Shown in pieces: positions 1-11,931 of a DNA stretch of 64,000 nucleotides (position 1 is its first letter; the number at the start of each line of letters is the position of its first letter). The stretch covers positions 1,736,968 through 1,800,967 of the forward strand of contig CAJFCJ010000009.1 of assembly GCA_904063045.1 (NCBI GenBank). Reading direction: 5' to 3'. Origin of the DNA: Dimorphilus gyrociliatus. Lineage: Eukaryota > Annelida > Polychaeta > Dinophilidae. The translations under genes and the position numbers were made by a program. Below the pieces are notes generated by a model. That model saw only the letters and a program-made list of their open reading frames with translations. It was not told the origin of the DNA and searched no databases.

Positions 1-213
1 AATTCCTTTGATAAATTTAGAGGTTCACATTAGCTTTATATTACGTATATTACATAATTAAAACCTGCTTGACATCACCTATACGATGAATTTTTTCAAA
101 TTTCAATCATTCCATCGAACTGAACAAAGTATTTACTTTGAGCAAAAAATCACTAGAAAAAGTTTAAAATAAAGTTATTAAACGGTTGAAAAATCAATAA
201 ATATCAATATAAT
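1..213. other. Intergenic / 5' flank of first gene
   Basis: This is AT-rich flanking sequence upstream of the first start codon at 214. I see no open frame of note on either strand and no recognisable RNA gene. It probably holds the promoter and 5' UTR of the pseudokinase gene. Confidence 0.4.
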
Positions 214-3111
214 ATGTCTTCTAGTCAATCTGCCGTCGAACTGAATGAAATAGATAATGAAAAGTTGCCTAAAAGAGCTAAATCTCAATCGAAAACATGT
301 TTGTTTTTGTTTGTTTGTTTGTTTGTTGTCTTAATTTTAACTTAAGAAAGATAAATGAATATTTTTTATTCAGCTGGTGTTAATAAGAAGAGTTTATCAA
401 AGTTAAATCAAAAGAAATCGTCGTTAGGCAAGCAACGATCGTCTTCGAGGCAGGCTGTTGTAAGAAATGGTAGAAAGTCTAAAGATAATTTGCGAAAATC
501 GAGACAAACTAAACAGACTAGTAAAATTTCTCTTAGTTCCGTTTCGCCAAAGATCTCTGGACAGAGTAGAGGTAGATCCGTTGGATGTTGTCCTTGCCTT
601 GATGGTGATGACTCGGATTACGAAATTAAGAAGACGAGTACCAATACGAAACCTACAAAGGCAAAGGGTCAGCGAAAGGAGTTATCTAAGAAAGATATAA
701 GGGCTTTAGAAAAAGTTCAAGAGAAAATCATGGCAGCGAAAGAGATTCAAAGAAATGCTAAAGCGCAAAAGGCCGCTGAAGTAGTTGAAAGTACGAAAAC
801 TATTGAGGCTATCGTGGAGAGGAGGCAGGTTGAAAACAATGAAAAGGCAGAGGACGGAACAGAGGACAACCCACCTGCTGAAACTGATATTACAAACGGT
901 AATCAGAATGAAGGAAGCGAAGCAAATCCATCGATGACGAGTGGAGATCAATTACCGTTGACTGAGACTGAGGAGACTATCCCCGAACAGCTTAGAAAGG
1001 ATAACAAAAGGCAATTTGAAAGTATCGAAAAGAAACAGGAACTTTCGCAACAAATCGAAAAGAGAAAAACTCTGACCGAGTCTAATGAATTGGAAGAACC
1101 CTTTTCTACAAACGAAGATGTTGTCATCTATCAACAACAAACCAAAAGAAGAAATGATTTGATTCCATTCTTCTTAAGAAAACAACCAAAGAACGAAGGG
1201 AAGATGAACCGTCACATCCTAGATAATTGGTTTAGGGCTGTTGACGATAGCGAAAATATTCCAACTCACACGAATACACTGTATGATGATAAAGATTTGA
1301 GCGGATTGTTAGACGATGTTGATGAATTAACTGTATTATTTAAAGCGATAAATAGCTTATACAAAGATTTATCTTCCAAAGAGCAAAAGCTTCATTTTGA
1401 ACTATCTAACATGAAAGACGTTAGGAAACAGTTACGAGAACTAGAGCAAGTGTCATCTCTAGGTAGAATTATGAGTGACATTTCCAACTTAAAACAGAGT
1501 AGCATGACGATAAAGGATCAACCTTCTAAGATGTCCAAAACGTCGTCTAGGTGGATGAGGCCCAAGTCCGCAATAGAGATTATTCATAATTTCTCCAAGA
1601 AGTGGAAGGATACGTCTCAAAACGATGAACAACTATCAGTTAGAGAGATATCGAAAACTCCTTTAATAGCGACAGAGGCTTCGGAATCTTCCGATCAGGA
1701 TATTGAACCAACAGCCCCTGTGAAGAAGGGTAATCCTTGTTGGGTTATTGCAAGAGATAGTATGAAATCATCAGAGTTTACATCTAAGAGAAACGATATG
1801 AGAGAAGCCTTTCTTAAAACTTTAGAAGAGCATATAGAATATCCAGGACCCACTTTTGGAAAATATCGTATGCCAATTGCAAACTTTAGAATTCCAATTC
1901 CATTACCAAATTCATCTTCTGTCGGTAGTTTTCAACTTCAAGAATTATATAAACAGCATTTTGCATCTCTGGCATCCAATACGGAAACTAGATATTTTCC
2001 ACCTTTAAAATTTATAAATGCCAATCATATTTCTATTGCCGTCAACAAGGAAACAGAGGGTATTGCTCTCCTGGGAGTTGGTGAAAGGGCTGTTGTTGCT
2101 GGAGGATATTTACAAAATTCCGAAATCGGTTCATTCGAAACTTTTATAGATCAATCAAATTCTGGAGTCATAAATTCTTTGGTCGGTCAGTGTAACTCGG
2201 AAGGTCATGTTGCGGTTGCCATTAAAATTTATAGAACAGGAATACCTAGGGCTAGCGCTGTTGACTTTTTAAAAGAAGCAGTAATGTTAAACTATGTTAG
2301 CAAGAGTGTAAAAGCTGCCTCACCCCAATATTTGGGTATAGTTAATCTAAACCCAAATTCAAGTTTCTTATCATTCGGATTAGTAACTTTACTCATTGGG
2401 GAACCGGAAACCTTTGAAGTTGTTACGTTAGACCGCCTTTTATGGCAGGAAATTCAATCTAGAAGTGAACATAAGATTGAATTGGACAATTGGAGATGGA
2501 TAAAACTTTTATTAAATTTGGCAAAAGTTATCCATAGATTACACAGAAAGTTAATTATTGTAAATAACCTTAAAATGAACTCTATTGTTATGCGTTACGT
2601 TCAAGGAAAAGGTTGGACATCTCCCAAATTAACAAACTTTTCAAAAGCATACGCCTCGGGTGGAGTTGGCGAATGTATTCTTAATAAGAAATATACGGAA
2701 TATATAAGCCATAACAAAATGTTTAATGAGGCAAAATCCTTCGAAACTGACATAACCGCTTTAGGTTGTGTGATTAGAGATGTAAATTTATCGTTAGGTC
2801 TTGGTTTAGATGGAATTGTTGAATATATACAACCGTATACACCTGCTAAAGAGTATTGGTCAACTTGCGAAGTCATAGATGCTTTAGAAGGAGCTATGAT
2901 AGAGGAGCGTAACAATCCTAAACAATTATTCAGCGTGTTTAATAATCAAATAAATAAATTGAATACTATTAACGAACGTAAAGCGGAAAGGAAGAATTCA
3001 TTAACAATAATAAACCGTACGAAATCAAGTCTAGAATCTAATAAAAAACCTAATCAAACAAATACATGGAGCCAAAATTTTAAAGATACCTGTTGCGAAT
3101 GTTTTCCATAA
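214..3111 (+). CDS. Protein kinase-like protein, predicted pseudokinase (2 exons)
   Basis: Two exons, 214..298 and 374..3111, give about 940 aa. The intron (299..373) starts in a TTTG repeat and ends TTATTCAG; phase 1 on both sides joins cleanly, so an ATG at 355 inside the intron is not the start. The first ~460 residues are low-complexity, Lys/Glu-rich and probably disordered or coiled, with a CCPC cluster near residue 90. A kinase-like domain occupies roughly residues 590-890. The VAIK-type lysine is present (codon at 2224). The HRD-like segment reads VNNLKMN, putting Asn at the catalytic Asp (codon at 2566), and the DFG position reads NFS (codon at 2635). It should therefore be inactive. 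The C-terminus ends in a second Cys cluster (CCECFP), a possible acylation site. A poly(A) signal AATAAA lies at 3203. I cannot name the kinase subfamily. Confidence 0.8.
299..373 (+). repeat. TTTG microsatellite in intron 1
   Basis: The first intron of the pseudokinase gene contains about six copies of TTTG (about 301-327). The repeat forms the intron's 5' part directly after the GT donor. Confidence 0.7.
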
Positions 3112-3382
3112 GAGACATTTATAAGAAAAACATCTTTTGAAGTTGGGTTATTAGTACTTCATTATATTAGACAATGCGTTATATTTCTTATAAGGAATAC
3201 AGAATAAAAAGTCTTTAAAAGTGTTTTTTATTCATTTTCTTCTATTATATTTTTATATAATGGATAAAAGCTAACTTAAAAGGTTTTTTTATATGTTTAT
3301 ACAAGTTTATTTGATTTGTCATATCAAAATTGTACGAGTTGTCTTAAAAGAGGTCGAAAAAAAACCCAACCGGTCATTTAAA

Positions 3383-4178
3383 ATGACCTTGACATTAGTA
3401 AGCAGAGTATCACGCGGTCTTTGCCGTACAACTCTTTTAAACAATCAGCTAAGCAGTGTACAGTTATTAAAAGTTAGTAATAATGAAAGGAATGTTAGTA
3501 CTACTGCAATTCAGCAATTAAAAACTAGTAAGTCTTGATATATTGAGATGATCTTGTATTTTGCTTATAATATCGCTCATTCAATATTGCAGTTCAAAGA
3601 AAAACTGAGAATGATATAACAACAGTAAGAAATGAACAGTATTTTTTTGCAAATTCAAAAATTAAAACTTTTTTACTATATAGATTGAAGGAGTTTTTGT
3701 GGAATCAGATCGCAAGGATACTGTAGTTAAAGTAGAAAATGAAAAGAATTTATGTCCCTTATGTCCTTTTAAATTAGGCTTTGAAATAAAATATTCAGTT
3801 TGTATTTAAATAAATACTTGATTTCTTAATATATTCAATAATATCTCAAAAAAACAGGACGTCCTCATAATAAGTCAATTTTTAAAAGCCGACGGACACC
3901 TTCTACCTAGAAGAGCTACTGGCCTTTGCGAGAAAGCTCAAAGAAAATTACTATTAACTGTTCACAAGGCTCAACGCGCCGGTAAGACACTTCTTAATCC
4001 AGTTGTTATAAGAAATTTACTCCTTTAAGCTATTTTTATTAACTCTTTTTTCATATTCCATTTATCAAATATAGGTTTAATGCCTGAATTAAGACCCGAT
4101 TTAAAGGATGGAAACTTAAGAACAAGCGTTAAAAGAAACTATAAATGGCAAAAATATTATACATATTACGACTGCTAA
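3383..4178 (+). CDS. MRPS18A: Mitochondrial ribosomal protein mL66 (S18a type), 5 exons
   Basis: Exons 3383..3527, 3593..3624, 3684..3797, 3858..3981 and 4075..4178 join in frame to 172 aa (human protein 196 aa). It is a bacterial S18-family protein of the mitochondrial ribosome; the S18a paralogue sits in the large subunit as mL66. The family core is in exons 4-5: DVLIISQFL, then LPRRATGLCEKAQRKL, then AHKAQ-like residues and AGLMPELRP. Exon 3 carries a CPLC pair just ahead of the core, as in mammalian MRPS18A (CPIC). The N-terminal ~45 residues are basic and Ser/Thr-rich, as expected of a mitochondrial presequence. It converges tail-to-tail with the next gene, the stop codons being only 87 bp apart. 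The choice of S18a over S18b/c rests on the CxxC exon and the GLMPELRP ending. Confidence 0.88.
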
Positions 4179-4265
4179 AGAATGAAAAGAGATAAAACTT
4201 TCTTTCAATTTTGTTTTTTTTTGTAATTGTAAAATTTTTAATATAAAAAAAGAAATAAGAAATAT

Positions 4266-6558
4266 TTAATGAGATGATACTGCTTTAAAATATCTGCAAA
4301 ATTTTTCAGTTTCACGAACTGATTTGTCAGATTGACTAAGTTTTTCCAAAGCTAAATCCTTAGCCCTGATTGCCTGAGCGGAACTAAGTCCATTCAACCA
4401 CATTTCAGCAATAGATTTTGCCCTTTCCAAATTTGATAAATCTTGACTCTGATCGGAGAATTGCTGCGAATGATAAGATATTTTACGATTGTCAGGATAC
4501 TTTCTAAGAGTTGCTGAACTTTGTCTTTGACTACCGACTTCGTAAGCGGCTTGAACGACGAGACTATTAGTATCAATATAGGCCAAATTGCTCGTTTGAA
4601 AAGTAATACCCTGTAATCCGCTATGATTTCTAGCCGCTTGTTTAATTTTTACGTATTCTCTAGGGCAATCTCGTACTAGTTTCAAATAATTTAATAACGG
4701 AGTCAAATCTTCTAATTTAAGACGTTTTTCACAAACTTCCTGATTGTTGTGATTCGAAGTGGATGGTCGAACTAGTCTTCGAGTGGAAAAATCCCTGGTA
4801 GATGATTGCAGTTCATACGTTGGTGTTGTTGGTTGAGATCTAATTTGTAAATTTTTTTCCGGTGTGGAGGGTAATACTCGCCTTCTCTGGTAGGAACTGG
4901 AACTGTTCTCGTTTGCTGATTTCGTAGGAGGTCTTGGTAGTATTCTCCTATTTGTAGAACTTAGATTCTTTGCGGGTTCACTCTTAGGTCTATTTGTTAA
5001 AGAGGGTTCAGAAATCCTGAGAATAGGAGTAAATCGAATTTGTTTAGTAAGATGGGTTAAACGATTTTCCACCTCTCGTGGATGTACGCTTTCGGGCATT
5101 GCACGGACATTGTCTATATTCTTCTGAACTTTTTCTGATAGCTTCCGTTCATTAGTCATCATAGTTCTAGGAGTCACAGGAGCGCTCATCGGCCTAGTCT
5201 TTTGTTTACTTTCCGGTAATTTAACAACAGAACCAGTTGGTCCTGTAGCTCGAACGTTTTCAACGTCCCTAGATAAAGATCGCAAATTATCCATTGAAGT
5301 ATAGCTAGTGTGATTTGTTCTAAGGGATGAACAATCGGCAACTTTATTGTTAGTCAAACTACGAGAGCGTTTGGTTAACTTAGCAGCTTTCGGTCTTTTA
5401 AGAACAGGTACTCTCTCCTGTTCCTTCACTGATTTAGTTTGCTTCGTTGCTGATGATTTACGATTTTTCATTATAGATAAAGCCTTTTTGACTGTTTCTT
5501 CCGTGTCTCTTCTTACCTGCTCTCGGCTTGGTGGGGCTTGATATCTATCCGGACTTGCTTCTGATTTTATAGGATTATTGAAACTACGATCCGGACTCAT
5601 TGCAGTTCGAGTGGGGCTCATTGCGCTGCGTCGTGGGTCTACAACACTCCGCTTCGGACTGGAGTTGCTTGGATTGGGAGCTATTCTAACTTGTCGATGC
5701 CTATCTCGTGATCTTCCTCGTTCTTCTAGTATGCTAGTTGTTTTAACGGTTTGGGGAACCTCGACTGTACCGGGGAGTAGTTCTAACGTTGGTTCGGAAT
5801 GAAATTCATCTTCCTGATTTTTGACAATATCATTCAAAGCCGGACGCTTAGCGTTGGGATCTTTCCGGTTACTGTTAGACAGATAACTGTAATTCCAATC
5901 TATATCATCGAAAGTTCTGGGCTTTGCAGGTTTTGGAGGTTCAGTAGCGGTAGAAATCCTTTCAACATGACCATTCATTATTGGCGCATCTTTCTTAAGT
6001 GTTTCATTATTACTTGTATTACTATCTTCTTGAACGTTATCACTGTTTTTCGTATCCGTAACAATACTTGTCTTATCTTCATTAATTGTTGGTAAATTTA
6101 CATCAACGTGAACTTTATCCCGATATTTTTTATGTTTTTTAAAATGTTGATGTTCAATGGTTCTTGCATCTTTCCTCGTTTTGGGCGATTCGCCCGTAAC
6201 AGACACAGTTATCTCACAATTATCAATTAGCTTCTTTTCAGTACTTATAGGTCTACTCTGAATAACTTGATAATCCTGTTGAGATATTAATGTTCTAATA
6301 ACATCTTCTTCCCTCTGCCAGCTACTTCTCGCAACTTTCTTAACTGAGAAAGATCAGCGGCTTAATATATTAAAATATCAACACAAGTGTTTTTCTAATA
6401 CCTTTTATTGAGCTCCAAGCTCCCATGGGACGGGTAGTTTCTTCCGGAGTTTTCGGTAGTTGACGTCTAGGTTTCTGCTTATCATCTGAACTATCCTTAA
6501 ATGGTTCAACTCTATCAGTTTTTGATGATCTTAGTCGGTTATACAGTTTTCCAAGCAT
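4266..6558 (-). CDS. Basic, disordered protein of unknown function (2 exons)
   Basis: Exons 6558..6402 and 6343..4266 (phase-1 join, 58-nt intron) give 744 aa. I do not recognise the family. The first exon is rich in Lys/Arg/Pro and includes PRRQLPKTPE. The middle is Ser/Pro/Arg-rich with a run of spaced SPxR motifs (about 5540-5670), which look like proline-directed or basophilic phosphorylation sites, and several PRPP/LPSTP stretches. The only compact-looking part is the last ~170 residues, beginning near KLEDLTPLLNYLKLVRDCP. No transmembrane segment or signal peptide is seen. A possible 5' UTR splice acceptor (TTCGTTCAG) sits 10 nt before the ATG at 6558. It could be a cytoskeletal or scaffold protein; this is not supported by any motif. 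Confidence 0.7.
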
Positions 6559-6894
6559 TTTCTCAACGGCTCTGAACGAAAAAAACACATACGCCGTCGT
6601 CTAGCGAATAATGAACAATTTTTTTGCTAAGCCTCCCCAGATTAACTACGGTTGAATTGTGTTAAGTCTACAATTAACTGGGAGGCACAAAGCCGTATCT
6701 ATACTGTTAATCAATAACTAAAGATCCTATATTAACCTTGCTGTATTTTGTAATGAATTAATAGCATACAGGTTTATGTTTACACTAGTTTTGTATACCC
6801 TCCAGTTATTTCGACGACCGTTTCGTATTCGTTTACAATTAAACGTGAGAACGAGCAATCTAAAGAATACATTGAAATATAATAGTGAATAAGC
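6559..6894. other. Intergenic with imperfect hairpin
   Basis: This spacer separates the 5' end of the basic protein gene from the 3' end of GALM. It contains an imperfect inverted repeat (6631-6646 against 6673-6686, arms beginning GCCTCCC / ending GGGAGGC, loop about 26 nt). Otherwise it is featureless AT-rich DNA and should hold the promoter of the basic protein gene. Confidence 0.45.
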
Positions 6895-8271
6895 CTAATC
6901 GTCCAGAGGGAATTCATAAATAGTTGAATGTTCATAAACATCTCCACAATTTATAACGCAATTGGGAAAGTTTTTCTGTTTAGGAAGAAAAAGAATAGTT
7001 TGTCAAAAATTCTTTATCAATATTGGAATAATGTTATTTTTATATATAATTGAATCTTATCAATTTACCTGGTTAATGCAATTAGGGAAATTCTGGGCCT
7101 CTAGGCATAAAGCAGCGTGGGAATTATACTTTTCATGATTTTTTCCAACATTATCCAGGTGATTTCCTGTATAAAATTGTAAACCTGCCTGCGTTGTATA
7201 GACATTCATACGACGTCCACTTTCGTTATGACGAACGCTGATAGGCGCATAATATAATATAAATTTGCATAATAATTTATTTATTAAAATTTACAAACCG
7301 TGCAACTAGTTGAATATCTCTTTTAATTTCTTTCCAACCTTTAACGCAATAATTATTGTCGTAACCGTTTAGTTCAGGCAATTCTTTTATCATATCACCC
7401 ATTAACTTTGGTTTCCTTAGATCAAAAGGTCCGGTTACTTGGACTATTTGACCAGTTGGTATATTATTTACGGCAGGCGTATACTCGTCGCATAAAATTT
7501 GAACGCTATGATTATAAACATCTTTCTCTTTCATGCCGCTAAGGTTAAAGTAAGAGTGATTTGTAATATTGCAAGGAGTTGCCTTATCCGTTGTTGCGTT
7601 ATAATCAATCTTTAAACCGTTATTATCGGTTAGTGAATATTTAACGTTAAGGGTCAAATTTCCAGGGAAACCTTCTTCGCCATCAACCGATTTGTAAGTC
7701 ATTGTCACTGCCGAATCGTCCACTACAGTAGTATAGATTTTCTGTTTAGATAATAGATTAAGTGGCTTTATTATAGTTAATCGTATTTCGAAACCTTATT
7801 AAATCCTTCTTTCCCGCCGTGCAAGGTATTAGGGCCGTCATTAGCGTAAAGTTTATCGTAAAGGACTCCGTCACAATAAAATTTTGCATTGGCAATCCGA
7901 TTAGCGAATCTTCCAATTGTGCAACCGATATATGGTATATTCTTCGTATACTCTAAAAAAGCAATTATTCTATTAGGAATGGCGAATATTAAAATCATCT
8001 GTATAGACTGTTCAAACCTTCTAACGTATCGTATCCTAAGACAACATCACCTTTAATACCATGTGCATCAGGTACTTTAATGGACGTTATTGTTGCTCCA
8101 TAATTTATTATAGAAACCTCAATAGACTCGTTTTGTAGTGTATACCTTTCATTAAAAGATTATAATCATTTAACTCGGAATAATGCTATCAAATGTATTT
8201 TATTACTTCTTTATTATGGTTTCTCCATTATGCAATGCACCAAAGACTTCCTCTAGAATTTTAGTAGGCAT
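6895..8271 (-). CDS. GALM: Galactose mutarotase (aldose 1-epimerase), 6 exons
   Basis: Exons 8271..8207, 8145..8018, 7952..7795, 7741..7299, 7237..7069 and 6975..6895 join in frame to 347 aa (human GALM 342 aa). The enzyme interconverts alpha- and beta-galactose/glucose in the cytosol, the entry step of the Leloir pathway. Family motifs appear in order: [43 protein letters not shown] (catalytic His), GYDNNYC (the conserved Asp in the binding site), [12 protein letters not shown] and CLEAQNFP with the catalytic Glu. The last exon repeats a similar-looking NFPNC word, but alignment to the family end shows it is ordinary C-terminal sequence, not a duplicated exon. GALM lies downstream of eIF2B delta on the same strand with about 400 bp between them. 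Confidence 0.93.
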
Positions 8272-8672
8272 TTTATACTTGTTTTGTTGATATGAGAAAA
8301 ACGCCCTAAAAGATTGACAATTACTTGAAATGATCAAAATCTAAAAATATAGTTTATTTTTAAATGTTATTCTATTTTCAAGCTTTTCCAGTTGATTAGA
8401 AGTTTTAAGTACAAGATTAATTTTAATTGGTTAATTAAATAATGATCTTATTTACAGAAATATTCTTAAACTTACACAATACGACCAGTATACAAAGCGA
8501 TAATGAATTGAGTAATTGTCAATATCGGACATTGTCCTACATATAACGAACATCGAATAATATTTGAATGTAATATATTTTTTAGCGGGAAAAAACAAGT
8601 TCTTTGCATTAAATAAAAAGGAAAATAGTACATGTACAAGGAAAAATGTGTTTATTGCTATTTGCATAATAA
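8272..8672. other. Intergenic between eIF2B delta and GALM
   Basis: This 401-bp AT-rich spacer lies between two genes on the minus strand. One 71-codon open frame in it has no recognisable content. It should contain the 3' UTR of eIF2B delta and the promoter of GALM. Confidence 0.4.
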
Positions 8673-10454
8673 TTATTCAAATCCAGTTGTTAGGGCAGTA
8701 TTATGTACTCTAAGAACAACAGGAACGGATGTACAAGGTAACATTCCAATTTCGGTTATGACTAATGAGACTAAATCTGGTGGTGTTACGTCGTAGAGTA
8801 TGTTTAATAAATATAAATTTTCCATTGTTTTCCAATTTTCCAAAGGTTTAACTAATAGACCATTTTCCACAAGATCGCTGGGATCATCTAGAAATGTGAA
8901 AAGAAATTAGGAAGGTTTATTGATAGTAATAAAAATAAATATTCTTGTTAACATACCTAATTCATTAAACACGAATGAATCGGTTTGTACTCTATCGCAA
9001 AATTTATAAGTTTCACAACAAACAAGTACAGGAACATTATAAACTTTGGCAGCTAAGGCAACTTGTCCGCTACCAATTCTACACATTACATAACCATTTG
9101 CCAATAGACCATGTGCTCCTAGAAAAACCTTAGTCACCTGTAGATGACGTATTTTAGAGAATAAATAATTCAGATAGTTTCAATATTGAATACCTCTTTC
9201 ATAGCATATGCTGTCGCGTTAATTAAAGAATAGGAACATTCTATACCTTCTTTCAACAATTTTCTCAACATTTCTTTTCCTAATAGCAGAAGCAGTTGGT
9301 TTTTTTTTTATAGGAAATTGTTAAATAAATGAATGATATCTATACCTTCCATTCTTGGTCTTCCATCAACTACTATCACCCTAAATTGTATCTTTCTTTC
9401 ATGTGCTTTGCATAATACTTTCAGTATAAGAGAAGAGCTGTTAAAAAAATGTAAATTAAACTACTACATTCACTATATATGATTAAACTGAACGGCGATA
9501 ACTTACGCTCCATATGTTAAAATGACATCACCATTTTTTATCTTGTCAGCCGCTGTGTCAGAAATAGCTTCATCGGCAAGGATTATCTTTTCTTTAATAA
9601 AGTCATCAATACATTTACGCAGAGTCTCTTTTGCTTTATCATCGGGTTCTGATGATTTTATGTTATTTAAATTATATTTAAAATATCTGATAGCGTTTCC
9701 CATAGAGACTCCCATTGGCCGTGATTGTTTTAAAAAGCTGATTTGAGGCTTTAACATGGCATCAAAGTCTCTATTTAACTCTTTATGCAGAGGTGTAGAA
9801 TAGTCATTGATAAGTTTTTTCAAAACAGATAAAAGAGCTATGCATCGAGCGTTGGAGCCACAGATCACTCCTTGAGCATATTGCACTCCAAGACGAATGA
9901 CTGCCGGATGAATTGTATGAGAAGCGAATGATATTGTTTCAGTTAACGTATTTTCTCTTTCGAATTGATTCAAGTGCGAAAATAGACCGACTTTGCGCTG
10001 AAATGATTTACGTTGAGGAACCCGTTGTTTCTCTAATCTTTTGGCTTCTTTCTGCTGTGCCCTCTTATCAGACTTAACTTCAGTTGCTATACAAGCAAGG
10101 AAATAGGTTAAATAGAAGATTTAGACTATAAGCATCAACTTTTTTATGACTTACGCTCTTCTTGTTTTTTTTGTTGGTTGTCTTTTTTATTCTGCTCAGC
10201 AGCTTGTTTTTCGGCCTTTAATTTCCTTTGTTTTTCCTAAATTCAACATGTTATGACTTGTATAGAAAACAATAAAATCAAATTTAAAAAATTACTTGAA
10301 GGGCTCTTCTCTCTTCCTTCAATTGCTTTTTGCTTTTCTGAGCAGTTTCCGTATTGTCCTTTTTACCATCATTTAACTTAGAATTTTCATTTCCAGTTTT
10401 ATTTTTCATATTAGAATCCTTTGCAGTATTTGGAGGCTTATTTGATTCTGACAT
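8673..10454 (-). CDS. EIF2B4: Translation initiation factor eIF2B subunit delta
   Basis: The start is the ATG at 10454 (MSESNK). The first exons are 10454..10296, 10236..10155, 10086..9507 and 9437..9346; further exons end at 8673. The product is the delta regulatory subunit of the eIF2B decamer, which recharges eIF2 with GTP and is inhibited by phosphorylated eIF2 in the integrated stress response. The N-terminal ~110 residues are Lys/Gln-rich and disordered, as in other delta subunits. The Rossmann-like C-terminal domain is clear: [81 protein letters not shown] and [18 protein letters not shown]. It diverges from RPL19, the start codons being 288 bp apart, so two translation genes share a promoter region. 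Confidence 0.95.
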
Positions 10455-10742
10455 CTTCTGATTTATGTAATGGCAGCCAGACCTATAATAACTTTTCTGA
10501 TGCAAAAAAAAACGATTACAACGCAATGCGATTAATAAGAACCTTGCGAAAATCCAACACGACCTTTCACAATCATGTTTTAATGATTAAAAAAAATTCA
10601 TATTTTATCTCTAAATTGACGTACTGGTTAAATATTAAAATATTAGTTATTAAAAAGTGATTATCTTATGTTATAAAAAATTCGAAGACGTTGCCAAAAA
10701 CCGATTTCCTGTCTCTTTTTCGATCGTGGTGAAACACGGAGC
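10455..10742. promoter_or_regulatory. Shared divergent promoter region of EIF2B4 and RPL19
   Basis: The 288 bp between the two start codons must hold both promoters. On the plus strand, a pyrimidine-rich tract (about 10705-10721, TTTCCTGTCTCTTTTTC) lies 20-40 nt before the RPL19 ATG. It resembles the 5' terminal oligopyrimidine tract of ribosomal protein mRNAs. The transcription start is not determined. Confidence 0.5.
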
Positions 10743-11608
10743 ATGAGGTTTCTATTTTTTTCTAATTTTACGCTGGATAATTGCTAATAGTGTACAATTT
10801 TTGACTAATTTTTTAAATAAAATTTTTTTCAATCCGATAGAAATTTTTGTATGATGTTTTTTACGGAATTCTTTGAAATTTTGTAATTTTGTTCAAACAG
10901 TACTCTACGGCTTCAAAAGAGGTTGGCAGCCTCCGTGTTGAAGTGCGGCAAGAACAAAGTTTGGTTAGATCCTAATGAAACTAATGAAATCGCTAACGCC
11001 AACTCAAGTAAGAGACTAAATTGATATTAAATTCTAATATCATTTACTATAAATGATTTGTTAATCTTAGGACAAAATGTAAGAAAATTGGTTAAGGATG
11101 GTTTAATCATCCGCAAGCCTGTGGCAGTTCACAGCAGGGCTCGTGTCCGTACAAATGAAATCGCTCGTCGTAAAGGAAGACATACCGGAAGAGGTAAAAG
11201 AAAGGGTACGGCCAATGCTCGTATGCCTGAGAAGATTGTCTGGATGAGGAGGATGCGTGTTCTTAGAAGACTATTGAAAAGATACAGAGATTCCAAAAAG
11301 ATCGACAGGCATCTGTATCACGTTTTGTACTTGAAGTGCAAAGGTACCTTAGCAAAAGCTTATTCCGAGAGAAAAATCTTAATCGTACTTAAATTTTAGG
11401 TAATGTCTTCAAGAATAAGCGTGTTCTCATGGAACACATCCATAAGAAGAAGGCTGAACGTGCAAGATCCAAATTGCTTGCTGATCAAGCTGAAGCTAGA
11501 AGGAATAAAGTCAAGGAGGCAAGAAAGAGACGAGAGCAAAGAGTAGCTGAAAAGAAGCAAGAACAGCTAAGAATGCACGCTAAAGAAGACGCTGCCGCCA
11601 AGAAATAA
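10743..11608 (+). CDS. RPL19: 60S ribosomal protein L19 (eL19), 4 exons
   Basis: Exons 10743..10747, 10901..11007, 11071..11343 and 11400..11608 give 197 aa (human 196). The first exon is only five bases (ATG AG); splitting right after the start codon is common in ribosomal protein genes. eL19 is a large-subunit protein near the tunnel exit that contributes to an intersubunit bridge. The sequence is conserved almost throughout: [89 protein letters not shown] and KKIDRHLYH. It ends in a long basic helix rich in Lys/Arg/Glu. A poly(A) signal AATAAA is at 11621, 12 nt after the stop. Confidence 0.97.
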
Positions 11609-11931
11609 TTTACAGTTTCAAATAAAACACTTGTCTTTGACCGTGGATTTGTTTTTCATAGTAATTTATAAAAGTAGGCGATATTTTACCTGAAGCATAA
11701 GCTCAGTGGAATATTTCATATAAATTAACACAGACAAATGAGATCAATTGTAAGTGGATTCACAGAATGTTTACAACTGTCTAAAAAGCATTTTATGCCA
11801 CTTAACTAAGTATTATTTATACTTGTACAGTTAAGATTTTACCCAGTTAACAATTTTTTTCACAAGTGAACAAGCTGAAAGACTTTCTTGAAAAGCAATT
11901 GATATAAAGTATTGGTTAGTGACTAGAATGC
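11609..11931. other. Convergent intergenic between RPL19 and Fringe
   Basis: This 323-bp AT-rich region contains the 3' UTRs of two convergent genes, including the RPL19 poly(A) signal at 11621. Nothing else is recognisable. Confidence 0.45.

Noticed and set aside
6975-7069. Duplicated exon ends in GALM (both exons show an NFPNC word)
   Set aside because: Alignment to the family shows both are needed in series (QNFPNCINQ followed by the KNFPNC... tail), so the likeness is coincidental.
10748-10900. Box C/D snoRNA in RPL19 intron 1 (a TATGATGT word)
   Set aside because: There is no matching D box (CTGA) near the intron 3' side and no flanking stem.
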